Source: a virus. From it: a stretch of DNA of 64,000 nt. Each line of letters starts with the position of its first letter. Within the stretch, counting starts at the first letter, position 1. The position numbers were made by a program, and so were the translations under genes. The stretch spans positions 37,662 to 101,661 of the IMG/VR virus record IMGVR_UViG_3300007609_001079; one strand, given 5' to 3'. The notes beneath the pieces were generated by a model. That model was not told the origin of the DNA. It saw nothing but the letters and a program-made list of their open reading frames with translations, and ran no database searches. This document shows, one piece after another, positions 50,681 through 57,813 of the stretch.

Positions 50681-50681
50681 G

Positions 50682-51365
50682 TTAGAATGCCTCCGATACT
50701 TGTTTATCTTTTCCTGATGTAGTTCTATATTCCGAATTCTCCTGTCTTGTACTCATACAATCAGCCCAATGTAAGATGTAAGGTAAATCTGTTTTAAGTT
50801 GGAAATCTTCGTTGTAAGAAATCCAATACTTCTTAGTTGCTTCATTATACAACCCATCTGCCATATGAATACCCAATTGTTCTTTTTGTGTATATTTTAT
50901 TCCATATTGATTTAATAACCAAAAGGCTCTATCGGTTACATCAAAATATTGTAGTTTTGGATTGTGAGTGTACATCTCTAATTTATTTTTTTGATGCCAC
51001 TCTGATGTTTGTGGTAAGTAATATGGTTCTTTACCATCACCAAGTTTACCTAAATCATGATGGAATGCCGCAAAGAATAATTCTTCATCAGTAAAATTTA
51101 CAATCCCACCACCTTCTACAAATAGTTTTTTAATCTTATGTGCATTTCTTGCTACATTCATTACATGGTCTATATAACCACCAGCGTATGCGGAGTGAAA
51201 GTTTAACTTCCCACTCGCAGGCGCCATGGCAAGTTCCTGGCCTAATTCTTCTTCAGAATACATGTGGAGTAGTTTTTCTAATCGTTCTCCACTAAATACC
51301 TTTTTGATAGCTTCTATAAATCTATCATAGTTTTGCTGTAATTGTTCTGCTGTGTAATTTCTCAT
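50682..51365 (-). CDS. HD-domain phosphohydrolase
   Basis: 227 aa. The HD superfamily residues are H67 (GGYIDHVMN), H103-D104 (AAFHHDLGKLG) and a distal D in LHWADCMS (about 206). Such phage proteins act as nucleotidases or as nucleotide/second-messenger hydrolases. It is similar in style to HD proteins in other T4-like phages that manage dNTP pools. It has its own consensus host-type promoter (51386-51417). Confidence 0.8.
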   Translation of the reverse strand: MRNYTAEQLQQNYDRFIEAIKKVFSGERLEKLLHMYSEEELGQELAMAPASGKLNFHSAYAGGYIDHVMNVARNAHKIKKLFVEGGGIVNFTDEELFFAAFHHDLGKLGDGKEPYYLPQTSEWHQKNKLEMYTHNPKLQYFDVTDRAFWLLNQYGIKYTQKEQLGIHMADGLYNEATKKYWISYNEDFQLKTDLPYILHWADCMSTRQENSEYRTTSGKDKQVSEAF

Positions 51366-51385
51366 ATGTTATATTTTATATTTTA

Positions 51386-51417
51386 CAAAGTTACAAAAAA
51401 TAATTTAATTATCCAAA
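51386..51417 (-). promoter_or_regulatory. Host-type promoter for HD-domain gene
   Basis: TTTG (51414-51417), a 20-bp spacer, TAACTTTG (51386-51393), a full match to TAnnTTTG. The -33 box abuts the stop of the upstream 103-aa gene. Confidence 0.75.
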
Positions 51418-51729
51418 TTATTCTAATTCTTTTCGTGTTAATGCTCTGTATAGAATTTCTAATTCTTCTTCATTGGTACATCCACCCAATCCAAAAAACC
51501 CATCTATCTCAACGATATATTCTCCTTTTTTAATTCCATAATCTTCCCATTCATCATTTGCAGTGGTCACTAATACCGGACAATTATCATCTGGATTATC
51601 TTTAGGTAAGGGTAAAATCCAATAGTAAAATTTATCACCATTCGGTTCTTTATCATGTATCTTTATCCATTTCTGTCTTTCTAAAGTTTCTTCGGTAATT
51701 GGGGTAAATATAAAATCAAAGTTTTCCAT
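51418..51729 (-). CDS. Small protein, unknown
   Basis: 103 aa, acidic with several Trp (WIKIHDKEPNGDKFYYWILP, then WEDYGIKKGEYIVEIDGFFG). Not recognised. It overlaps the start region of the lipoprotein gene by one base. It is the last gene of the promoter-52698 operon. Confidence 0.6.
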   Translation of the reverse strand: MENFDFIFTPITEETLERQKWIKIHDKEPNGDKFYYWILPLPKDNPDDNCPVLVTTANDEWEDYGIKKGEYIVEIDGFFGLGGCTNEEELEILYRALTRKELE

Positions 51730-52190
51730 TAATCTAAAACGATATTAAGTGTTTGTGTGATATCCCATTCATTAACTTTACATTCTACCCGTAGTGTATC
51801 GAATTTCATACTATATATGGGCGCAATCATATTAAAAATAGAATCATATTTATTTGGATACGATGCCAAATTTGTGGTAGGTACCTCATCTCCATGAAAT
51901 ATTGTTCCGTTTATTTTCCAAATTATATTAGATTTCCAAGATACCTTTGTGGGTTCAAGTGTATTTAAAACTCTTCCTGCTATTTTGTGAGTGGTCTGAT
52001 TGGAGTATGGGTTTAAAGTTAAATGATAATAACCATTAGAATCCATTGGCAATCTACCATAGAGTTCTAATGTTGGTACGATTGATACTTCATTAATTTC
52101 TTCAGTAGAACACGATGAGAATATAAGAAGTGCAGCAATAACACCAATTAAGATAACCCAATCTAATAATCTATTTAACTTTTCTCCCAT
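51729..52190 (-). CDS. Small phage-encoded lipoprotein
   Basis: 153 aa. The N-terminal region has a basic start, a hydrophobic segment (residues 11-24) and a lipobox ending FSSC with acylated Cys27, followed by STEE. Acidic residues just after the Cys match the lipoprotein export signal that sends Bacteroidota lipoproteins to the cell surface. The mature part is beta-rich (LELYGRLPMDSNGYYHLTL). A surface or outer-membrane lipoprotein made during infection suggests superinfection exclusion or receptor masking. Confidence 0.75.
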   Translation of the reverse strand: MGEKLNRLLDWVILIGVIAALLIFSSCSTEEINEVSIVPTLELYGRLPMDSNGYYHLTLNPYSNQTTHKIAGRVLNTLEPTKVSWKSNIIWKINGTIFHGDEVPTTNLASYPNKYDSIFNMIAPIYSMKFDTLRVECKVNEWDITQTLNIVLD

Positions 52191-52672
52191 TATAATAATC
52201 TATCTAAGATACTATCCCAATTTGGGTATTCTGATTCGATACCGTTTTCCCAATTCACACCGAATTGTAAAAGTTCTCCACTAAACTCACCGGCCCCATT
52301 CTTGGTTCTATCATCAATTAGATAATCACCAAGTAATAAATCTTTTCTGTGGGTTATGAACATTCGTTTGTGAAATAGATTTCCAAAGTGGTCTTCAATC
52401 CACAATCTTTTATCCATCGCAGAACCAGCATTACCCCAAGGAGCAGAAGTGGCAATGAATAATTCATACTTACCACTTTCGTGTAGTTTCTTTACTGCCT
52501 CGATTGCACCCTCCATTGGTGGTGGGTTTCTAAACAAACCTTGGATATGGTCTGGCATATCTTTCCATCGTTCTTCTAAATGTGGGTGTTTCTCAAACCA
52601 ATCTTTAATTGCTGCTCCGAAGTCAACCAATACACCATCCATATCGATGTAAACTATTTTCTTCTCACTCAT
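52190..52672 (-). CDS. 5'(3')-deoxyribonucleotidase-like HAD phosphatase
   Basis: 160 aa. HAD motif I is DMDGVLVD (nucleophile Asp10, general acid Asp12), motif II FIATSAPWGN, motif III/IV with KDLLLGDYLIDDRTKNG. This is the NT5C type, which removes phosphate from dNMPs. It would balance nucleotide pools together with the dCMP deaminase and HD protein. It is the first gene behind promoter 52698-52729. Confidence 0.82.
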   Translation of the reverse strand: MSEKKIVYIDMDGVLVDFGAAIKDWFEKHPHLEERWKDMPDHIQGLFRNPPPMEGAIEAVKKLHESGKYELFIATSAPWGNAGSAMDKRLWIEDHFGNLFHKRMFITHRKDLLLGDYLIDDRTKNGAGEFSGELLQFGVNWENGIESEYPNWDSILDRLL

Positions 52673-52697
52673 AATATATTATCTCTTTTTTACTTCG

Positions 52698-52729
52698 TAA
52701 AGATACGAAATTTATTTGGATATACCAAA
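52698..52729 (-). promoter_or_regulatory. Host-type promoter for dNMP phosphatase-lipoprotein operon
   Basis: TTTG (52726-52729), a 20-bp spacer ending in TTTCG, TATCTTTA (52698-52705). Confidence 0.75.
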
Positions 52730-52735
52730 TATTTT

Positions 52736-53989
52736 TTAATTTTTTTTAATAAATTTATCATTTTCAAACCACCATATATCTGTAACTTGTTCGACTTCAG
52801 AATCTCTAAAATTTGATGTATGTAACTCAACGATACCATCTCCATTAAAATCACCCAGATATAACCATTGTATCCATTGCATGTTATGATTTTCATAATC
52901 AAAATTTTCTTCCATATACAAATCAGTAACATCCGTAAACGATGTATTATCATTTCTAAAAATTTCTATTCTCCCATTAAAATATGTATTATTTGTGCTA
53001 CCAATTATATCCAAATCACCATCACCATCAATATCAAAAAATACCATATCAATTAATAAATCTCCTTGGGTTTTTATAAATGTTTTTTCTTTGGTTGTTA
53101 GGTTGTAAACAAAAGAACCTGTACCATCGAGATTATCACTTGGGTGTTTAATCTGATGACCACCCAATATTAATTCAATAGTACCATCATTGTTTAAATC
53201 AATAGATTCTGAAGTGAATTTATTATATGCGTCTAATATATCTATATCAAATTCAGTTATTACTAATCCATTGTTCCAACGTCCACCCGTATCTCCCTCA
53301 AATTCTATTATCCTTGAAATATTTCCCCAAGGTCCTTTGGGATTAATTAAAATAACTTCAGGCTTTCCATCATTATCAATATCAGATGATGTAACTGAGT
53401 GCCAATATCCATCAGCTACTCCATAATTGTTATCTAATCTAAATTCTTTAAATCCCCCATTAGTATCATTAATTAATATAATAGGATATTCATTTGGAAT
53501 ATAGTTTGGTTGATTTGAATCGGGACCCGTTCCGGCAAAGAATACATCCAAGAAACCATCACCATTATAATCTCCAATAATACTCTTTCTTGCATGGATT
53601 AATCCTATAAATTTATTAGTATTGTTGGAATCTTCAATTAAGTTACCATCACCATCACCCAAGTAGAATTTGATATATCTTCTAACTCGATTACCTTGAA
53701 TTGAATTACCAACATCAGTATTATTATAAATAAAATCCAAATGACCATCGTTATTATAATCAAAAATAGCCATATCCTCTGGATAAAAATCATCCCATAC
53801 AAACTCATTAAACAAATATGGTAATCGGTTGTTTACCGAATTTGAATTAAAATAACTATTATCAATACCCTGATATGAATATTCGGTTATATTATCAATA
53901 ACCAATGGTTCATATATGGTATCAATTATTTCATCTTTACTACAACTAACTAAAGTTAAAACAAACAATAATAAAAATTTAATTTTCAT
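52736..53989 (-). CDS. Surface lipoprotein with FG-GAP/VCBS beta-propeller
   Basis: 417 aa. Signal peptide with lipobox LVSC (Cys16) followed by SKDE, the acidic pattern of Bacteroidota surface-lipoprotein export. The mature chain has six calcium-loop units of the DxNxDGxx[DE] type: DYNNDGHLD, DYNGDGFLD, DIDNDGKPE, DLNNDGTIE, DIDGDGDLD, DFNGDGIVE. These are the marks of FG-GAP/VCBS blades of an integrin-alpha-like propeller. Such proteins are normally host cell-surface proteins. In a phage it could block receptors, act in adhesion, or be an acquired gene. It is cotranscribed with the 69-aa and 70-aa genes from promoter 54431-54462. Confidence 0.85.
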   Translation of the reverse strand: MKIKFLLLFVLTLVSCSKDEIIDTIYEPLVIDNITEYSYQGIDNSYFNSNSVNNRLPYLFNEFVWDDFYPEDMAIFDYNNDGHLDFIYNNTDVGNSIQGNRVRRYIKFYLGDGDGNLIEDSNNTNKFIGLIHARKSIIGDYNGDGFLDVFFAGTGPDSNQPNYIPNEYPIILINDTNGGFKEFRLDNNYGVADGYWHSVTSSDIDNDGKPEVILINPKGPWGNISRIIEFEGDTGGRWNNGLVITEFDIDILDAYNKFTSESIDLNNDGTIELILGGHQIKHPSDNLDGTGSFVYNLTTKEKTFIKTQGDLLIDMVFFDIDGDGDLDIIGSTNNTYFNGRIEIFRNDNTSFTDVTDLYMEENFDYENHNMQWIQWLYLGDFNGDGIVELHTSNFRDSEVEQVTDIWWFENDKFIKKN

Positions 53990-53990
53990 A

Positions 53991-54203
53991 TTAATTATAA
54001 TTTAAGTTATTTAAGTTATTTTTTTCTTCTAATTGGTAAGAGCGAAATCCCATAATTGGTTTAATACCACTTACTTCAATTTCTCTCTCTTTAATTAACG
54101 TGTTGGTTAATCTTAAAGTTTCCAAATCAGTTTCAGTTCTTACCCAATCATTAAAAAGGTAGGTTAACAATTTAGCTTTTAACTTTTGTATCATATCTCT
54201 CAT
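53991..54203 (-). CDS. Small protein, unknown
   Basis: 70 aa, helical (KLKAKLLTYLFNDWVRTETD, then LRLTNTLIKEREIEVSGIKP). Its first bases are nearly the same as those of the next upstream gene (ATGAGAGATATGA), suggesting duplication of a start region. Not recognised. Confidence 0.6.
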   Translation of the reverse strand: MRDMIQKLKAKLLTYLFNDWVRTETDLETLRLTNTLIKEREIEVSGIKPIMGFRSYQLEEKNNLNNLNYN

Positions 54204-54207
54204 TTTA

Positions 54208-54417
54208 TTATATATAATCGTATCGTGAAGCCTCTAACTCATATTGTTCATGCTCCATATCAGTATCCCAATCAAAATCATCACTACTATCTACTACAAT
54301 ATCAGTTTCATTAGGAAGTAAATCTAACATATCATCCAACTCAACATCGGTAATCATTCCGTTGGCATATCCAACAACTAACTCGTTTACTCTTTCTTTA
54401 TAATTCATATCTCTCAT
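54208..54417 (-). CDS. Small acidic protein, unknown
   Basis: 69 aa from the ATG at 54417. An in-frame TTG 27 nt upstream is rejected because it lies in the promoter -7 box. It is very acidic in the C-terminal half (DIVVDSSDDFDWDTDMEHEQ). First gene behind promoter 54431-54462. Function unknown. Confidence 0.65.
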   Translation of the reverse strand: MRDMNYKERVNELVVGYANGMITDVELDDMLDLLPNETDIVVDSSDDFDWDTDMEHEQYELEASRYDYI

Positions 54418-54430
54418 TTTTATTACATAG

Positions 54431-54462
54431 TAAATGTACAACAATTATTCAGGTTTACCAAA
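54431..54462 (-). promoter_or_regulatory. Host-type promoter for FG-GAP lipoprotein operon
   Basis: TTTG (54459-54462), a 20-bp spacer, TACATTTA (54431-54438). Two TTAAC elements 11 bp apart lie upstream (54471, 54482). Confidence 0.7.
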
Positions 54463-54470
54463 TCCTAAAT

Positions 54471-54486
54471 GTTAAAATTTTGTTAA
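54471..54486 (-). repeat. TTAAC pair upstream of promoter 54431
   Basis: GTTAA on the plus strand at 54471 and 54482, 11 bp apart. The nearer one is 12 bp from the -33 TTG. Nearly the same sequence and spacing occur at 55814-55829. Confidence 0.5.
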
Positions 54487-55661
54487 AGTTTATTAACAGA
54501 AAACATTCCCAAATTATTCATACCGAATTCAAGGTCTGATAATAAGTTTGAAAATAATTCTGTGTTTTCTTGGTTTCCTTTAATATACAATTCCTCTTTT
54601 AGTTTCATAATTTGTTTAGCGTGATTATGAAGTTCTCCAAATAAAATACTTGGGTCTAAATTCTCAATTGATTTTATATGTGCAGATTGTAATTTCTGTG
54701 ATTGGTAATTTATAATATCAGTTATACCAACATCACAACTCTTTATACTTACCAACGTATAACTTAGATATAACCCAAGTGATTGTTTTACATTTGATAT
54801 TAAATCTAAGTTGATTGATTTTATTTGATTGGGTTTTGATTTTAGAATTTGACCTGCGATAATATTGTAAACTAACTTTATATCGTTATTAAATTTCGGT
54901 AAAAGTTGATTGATAAAATCTTCCAAGAATAAAACATTACCTTTGGATGAGGACATCTTCTCACCATCTAACATTACCAATCCTAATCCCAAATGATTGG
55001 TGTTTGGAAATAATTGGTTAAGAGAATTGAAATGATTATCTTGTTCAAACCCAGTCAAGTAAAGTGTTGATTTGTTTAATTTTTGTGCCAAGGCAACATC
55101 TTGATAGAAATAAGAAGTTGAATTATCTGATTTTATTCCTACTATCTTTTCATTACCTATCTCAAATATTTTAGTATCAGAGTAATCACCATTACCACTT
55201 GTAAGTAATGAATCATCATCGAGTTCCATTTCAGATGCGAAATAAATATCTGATATTTCATAACCAAAGTTTTTACAATACTCTTTATACTTTTGTAATG
55301 CAAGTTCCTTACTAACTTCACCACTCAAAGTATCACCAAGAATGGAAATAAAGTTTTTGCCAACTCCCAACTTTTGGAATGAGTTTGCCAATACTAAATT
55401 GGAAAAATGTCCAATATGAAGTTCTTTATTCAAGTTAGGAGAAAACCCATCTACATACTCATATGGAGTTGGTGTTTCAAAACACTCAAATAAATTTTGA
55501 TTGGTTGGTATTATAATATTTGTAAACGGACCAGATTGTTGAGTTTTAAAGTTCCAATAAGTTACCCAGTCTTTTACTTCGTTTGTTAATTCACCATACT
55601 GACAGAATCCGAATTCTAAATGTGATGGTGTTTGTTTTATTTTGTTTATATTAAGTTTCAT
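54483..55661 (-). CDS. Class I aminoacyl-tRNA synthetase core, ArgRS-like
   Basis: 392 aa. HIGH at 82-85 in LNKELHIGHFSNLVLANS and KMSSSKGN at 235-242 define a class I synthetase. IKSDNSTSYFYQDVALAQ (177-194) matches the ArgRS signature (KSDG-x-x-x-Y-x-x-x-D-x-A). NVKQSLGLYLSYTLVSI corresponds to the ArgRS helix leading into the anticodon-binding domain. Full ArgRS is ~550-580 aa with an N-terminal Add-1 domain; here the N-terminal part is short and the C-terminal DALR domain small. It may charge tRNA-Arg or act as an ArgRS-like modifying enzyme. It lies behind a promoter and a 14-codon leader ORF. Confidence 0.8.
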   Translation of the reverse strand: MKLNINKIKQTPSHLEFGFCQYGELTNEVKDWVTYWNFKTQQSGPFTNIIIPTNQNLFECFETPTPYEYVDGFSPNLNKELHIGHFSNLVLANSFQKLGVGKNFISILGDTLSGEVSKELALQKYKEYCKNFGYEISDIYFASEMELDDDSLLTSGNGDYSDTKIFEIGNEKIVGIKSDNSTSYFYQDVALAQKLNKSTLYLTGFEQDNHFNSLNQLFPNTNHLGLGLVMLDGEKMSSSKGNVLFLEDFINQLLPKFNNDIKLVYNIIAGQILKSKPNQIKSINLDLISNVKQSLGLYLSYTLVSIKSCDVGITDIINYQSQKLQSAHIKSIENLDPSILFGELHNHAKQIMKLKEELYIKGNQENTELFSNLLSDLEFGMNNLGMFSVNKL

Positions 55662-55709
55662 AATAATAAGTTTTGTAAATTAAATAATAATAGTGTAGTC
55701 AATGTAATA

Positions 55710-55754
55710 TTATCTAATCCGCCTTATCTTATTATATGTCTTAATTGTTTTCAT
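55710..55754 (-). CDS. Short leader ORF with clustered Arg codons upstream of ArgRS-like gene
   Basis: A 14-codon ORF (MKTIKTYNKIRRIR) starts about 12 nt after the expected transcript start of promoter 55774-55805 and stops 48 nt before the ArgRS-like ATG. Three of its last four codons are arginine (AGG, CGG, then AGA after ATT). CGG and AGG look rare in this AT-rich genome. This is the layout of an amino-acid-sensing leader peptide, but a chance ORF is possible. Confidence 0.35.
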   Translation of the reverse strand: MKTIKTYNKIRRIR

Positions 55755-55773
55755 CTTTCTTAATCTTACTCTG

Positions 55774-55805
55774 TAAATATACGAAATAAGTTTTGGTTTT
55801 CCAAA
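55774..55805 (-). promoter_or_regulatory. Host-type promoter for ArgRS-like gene
   Basis: TTTG (55802-55805), a 20-bp spacer ending in TTTCG, TATATTTA (55774-55781). The leader to the ArgRS-like gene is about 105 nt, far longer than other leaders here. Confidence 0.75.
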
Positions 55806-55813
55806 TCCTAAAT

Positions 55814-55829
55814 GTTAAAGTTTTGTTAA
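55814..55829 (-). repeat. TTAAC pair upstream of promoter 55774
   Basis: GTTAA on the plus strand at 55814 and 55825, 11 bp apart and 12 bp from the -33 box, with the same geometry as at 54471-54486. Flanking bases (CCAAATCCTAAATGTTAAA) are shared by both sites. Confidence 0.55.
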
Positions 55830-55837
55830 AATTAAAA

Positions 55838-55870
55838 TTCCCCCATCACTTATTTAAAAATGTGGGGGAA
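55838..55870 (-). terminator. Terminator-like hairpin after 55915-56634
   Basis: 8-bp stem TTCCCCCA/TGGGGGAA around a 17-nt A/T-rich loop, followed on the minus strand by AATTTTAATTTT. The U-tract is broken, so termination may be weak. It lies 45 nt past the preceding stop and 33 bp before promoter 55774-55805. Confidence 0.65.
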
Positions 55871-55914
55871 CTTTCACCTCTAAGGTAGCTGCCATAAAGG
55901 AACTCTTAATTAGA

Positions 55915-56634
55915 TTATAATAATGTTTTAACTTCCATTGGCATATTTTTCATTTTAAGATATCCACAATAATGAGTATAATATGTATTACCTGTTTCAA
56001 AACTAACTCCATTGCTAAAGTATTTAACGGAATAATCTTTAGATAATAAAGTTAATAAATATTGAGTATGTGCTGCAGTAGTAAACGTTGGATTTAAATT
56101 ATGAGAGTGTTTGTTTAATACATTATATAAGTATTTCCAATCATCAATATATCGGTTTTTTAATTCTAAATTTGGAATTCGTAATATTCCTACGTTATAT
56201 ACACCTCGTTTAGAATTTAACCAATATGATAAATTAATATCTATATTATTTTTTATATACTCAATGGTTTTAGAATATGCCCAATCCCAATTTAAAGTTT
56301 CAATTCCATCAAAAAATAAATCACTACTATCAAACTCAATTCGGTTTTTATAAATCACATCATTATCTGATAGGAAATAATCATCATTGGGTTCATTTTC
56401 TAAAACATATAATTTAAAACTATCCCATGAGTTATCATAATCATCATCTATATATCGTACATCAATATCAAACTTATTTCCGAATTCAATATCATTAGTA
56501 TATAGTGTCGGAATATATCCCAATCCATCTATACTTTTTAAAGAACCCATTAACCATTTTTCTTGATTAGTGGGTTCTTTATATATTTCGAACTTAGGTT
56601 TTTTGTAAGTATATATTATACGATTTACATCCAT
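55915..56634 (-). CDS. Putative GT-A-type glycosyltransferase-like protein
   Basis: 239 aa. A stretch YFLSDNDVIYKNRIEF (about 91-106) has the DxD-like metal-binding acidic motif, and SLKSIDGLGYIPTLYTNDIEF with WAYSKTIEYI recalls the DUF6734-type glycosyltransferase-like family. The C-terminal THYCGYLK is also similar. It would use a nucleotide-sugar; donor and acceptor are unknown. The ATG at 56634 overlaps the stop of PhoH by one base. Confidence 0.4.
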   Translation of the reverse strand: MDVNRIIYTYKKPKFEIYKEPTNQEKWLMGSLKSIDGLGYIPTLYTNDIEFGNKFDIDVRYIDDDYDNSWDSFKLYVLENEPNDDYFLSDNDVIYKNRIEFDSSDLFFDGIETLNWDWAYSKTIEYIKNNIDINLSYWLNSKRGVYNVGILRIPNLELKNRYIDDWKYLYNVLNKHSHNLNPTFTTAAHTQYLLTLLSKDYSVKYFSNGVSFETGNTYYTHYCGYLKMKNMPMEVKTLL

Positions 56635-57296
56635 TACTGATATGCATAAAGTAATTTTAGTAACTCATCTAACGCCTCATGTCTGTGGTTATCTTTTAAG
56701 TTAATTGAGTAGACAAACTTAGATGGAGTTACCTTTGGTACATCGTGTACTGCAGAATCATTTGAAAACTTTAAATCAATTTGTTGTGGGTCTCCTGTTA
56801 GAATCATAGTTGAGCCTTTACCCAATCTACCTAACACCATTCCAAGTTGCGGTTTAGTTAGATTTTGAAACTCATCCACAATAACTACTGCATTATCAAA
56901 GGTTCTTCCTCTAAAGTGAGCGAGGGATACTAACTCAATGTTTTCTTCTTTTTCCATTTTCTCTAAGATAATTGGTTTGTTATAAACCTTCCTCATGTTA
57001 GAACGAATTGGAACTAACCATGGTTCCATTTTCTCATCCAATGAACCAGGTAGATATCCATTATCCTCATTAGATACAGTTGGCCTTGTTATAATTATTT
57101 TGTTAACCTGTCGTGTAAAGTACATATCCAATGCCACTTGAACTGCGAGAAGGGTTTTACCACTACCGGCCTTTCCCATTATAAAATTGTAGGGATGATA
57201 TAAAATGTTTGTCTTTGCCTCCTTCTGTTCTTCTGATAACGTAATGTTGAATTTAATTTTCCCACGCGGTGGATTTTTTTCAATGTTTTCTGGCAT
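56634..57296 (-). CDS. phoH: PhoH-like ATPase
   Basis: 220 aa. Walker A GKAGSGKT (41-48), IITRPTVS, LPGSLDEKMEPWL, Walker B VVIVDEFQN (about 142-150), and LTGDPQQID are the standard PhoH motifs. It is a P-loop ATPase related to the helicase domain of RecD-type proteins. In marine phages it is a common host-derived gene tied to RNA metabolism or phosphate stress, with no settled role. It belongs to the early/middle block. Confidence 0.93.
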   Translation of the reverse strand: MPENIEKNPPRGKIKFNITLSEEQKEAKTNILYHPYNFIMGKAGSGKTLLAVQVALDMYFTRQVNKIIITRPTVSNEDNGYLPGSLDEKMEPWLVPIRSNMRKVYNKPIILEKMEKEENIELVSLAHFRGRTFDNAVVIVDEFQNLTKPQLGMVLGRLGKGSTMILTGDPQQIDLKFSNDSAVHDVPKVTPSKFVYSINLKDNHRHEALDELLKLLYAYQ

Positions 57297-57321
57297 AATT
57301 AATATAGTTAAGTTAATAAAT

Positions 57322-57813
57322 TTATAGAATGGATTTTGTATTGGTAGTATCCATTCTATACCAAATTACTAAAACATTTCGGTTACCCGAAATGAGTTCC
57401 GTAACTTCATGATAAGTCTTTCCTCCATTATAAAGTAAATACTCACCCTCTTCTTTAAATTCTATTTTCTTTTTATTAAATAAAAAATCACCTCCTTCTG
57501 AATTATTTTCTAACATAATAACACATGTTAAATCAGAATCATCAACATGCTCTCTAACCTTAGAACCTTTAGTATATTCTATTTTATGAATGGATGTTAA
57601 ATACGTAGAATCCCAATTGGTTATTTCAGATATAAAATTATTTAATGGAGTGTGGTTTAATGTATATTTTATAGTATCCATATTATATGCACGGTTACTG
57701 TAATATATTCCAGGAGCTCTAAGTTTAAGTAGTTTTAATTCTGAATTACCCATTAGAGGTGTTGAACCTAATATGGATTTTAATTCTAATAATTTTTCTT
57801 TAGTTATTTTCAT
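57322..57813 (-). CDS. 2OG-Fe(II) oxygenase (prolyl 4-hydroxylase-like)
   Basis: 163 aa. The facial triad is visible: HVD (His89, Asp91) in VREHVDDSD and His135 in KTYHEVTEL, with Arg145 (GNRNVLVIW) for 2-oxoglutarate. This is the compact P4H fold found in many phages. The substrate may be a virion or host protein. It overlaps the GNAT gene by 14 bp. Confidence 0.82.
   Translation of the reverse strand: MKITKEKLLELKSILGSTPLMGNSELKLLKLRAPGIYYSNRAYNMDTIKYTLNHTPLNNFISEITNWDSTYLTSIHKIEYTKGSKVREHVDDSDLTCVIMLENNSEGGDFLFNKKKIEFKEEGEYLLYNGGKTYHEVTELISGNRNVLVIWYRMDTTNTKSIL

Noticed and set aside
54418-54444. TTG start extension of the 69-aa gene
   Set aside because: Its codons coincide with the -7 box of promoter 54431-54462.
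55871-55914. Possible small RNA or riboswitch before the 55838-55870 hairpin
   Set aside because: Only ~40 nt with no recognisable aptamer or conserved fold that I can see.
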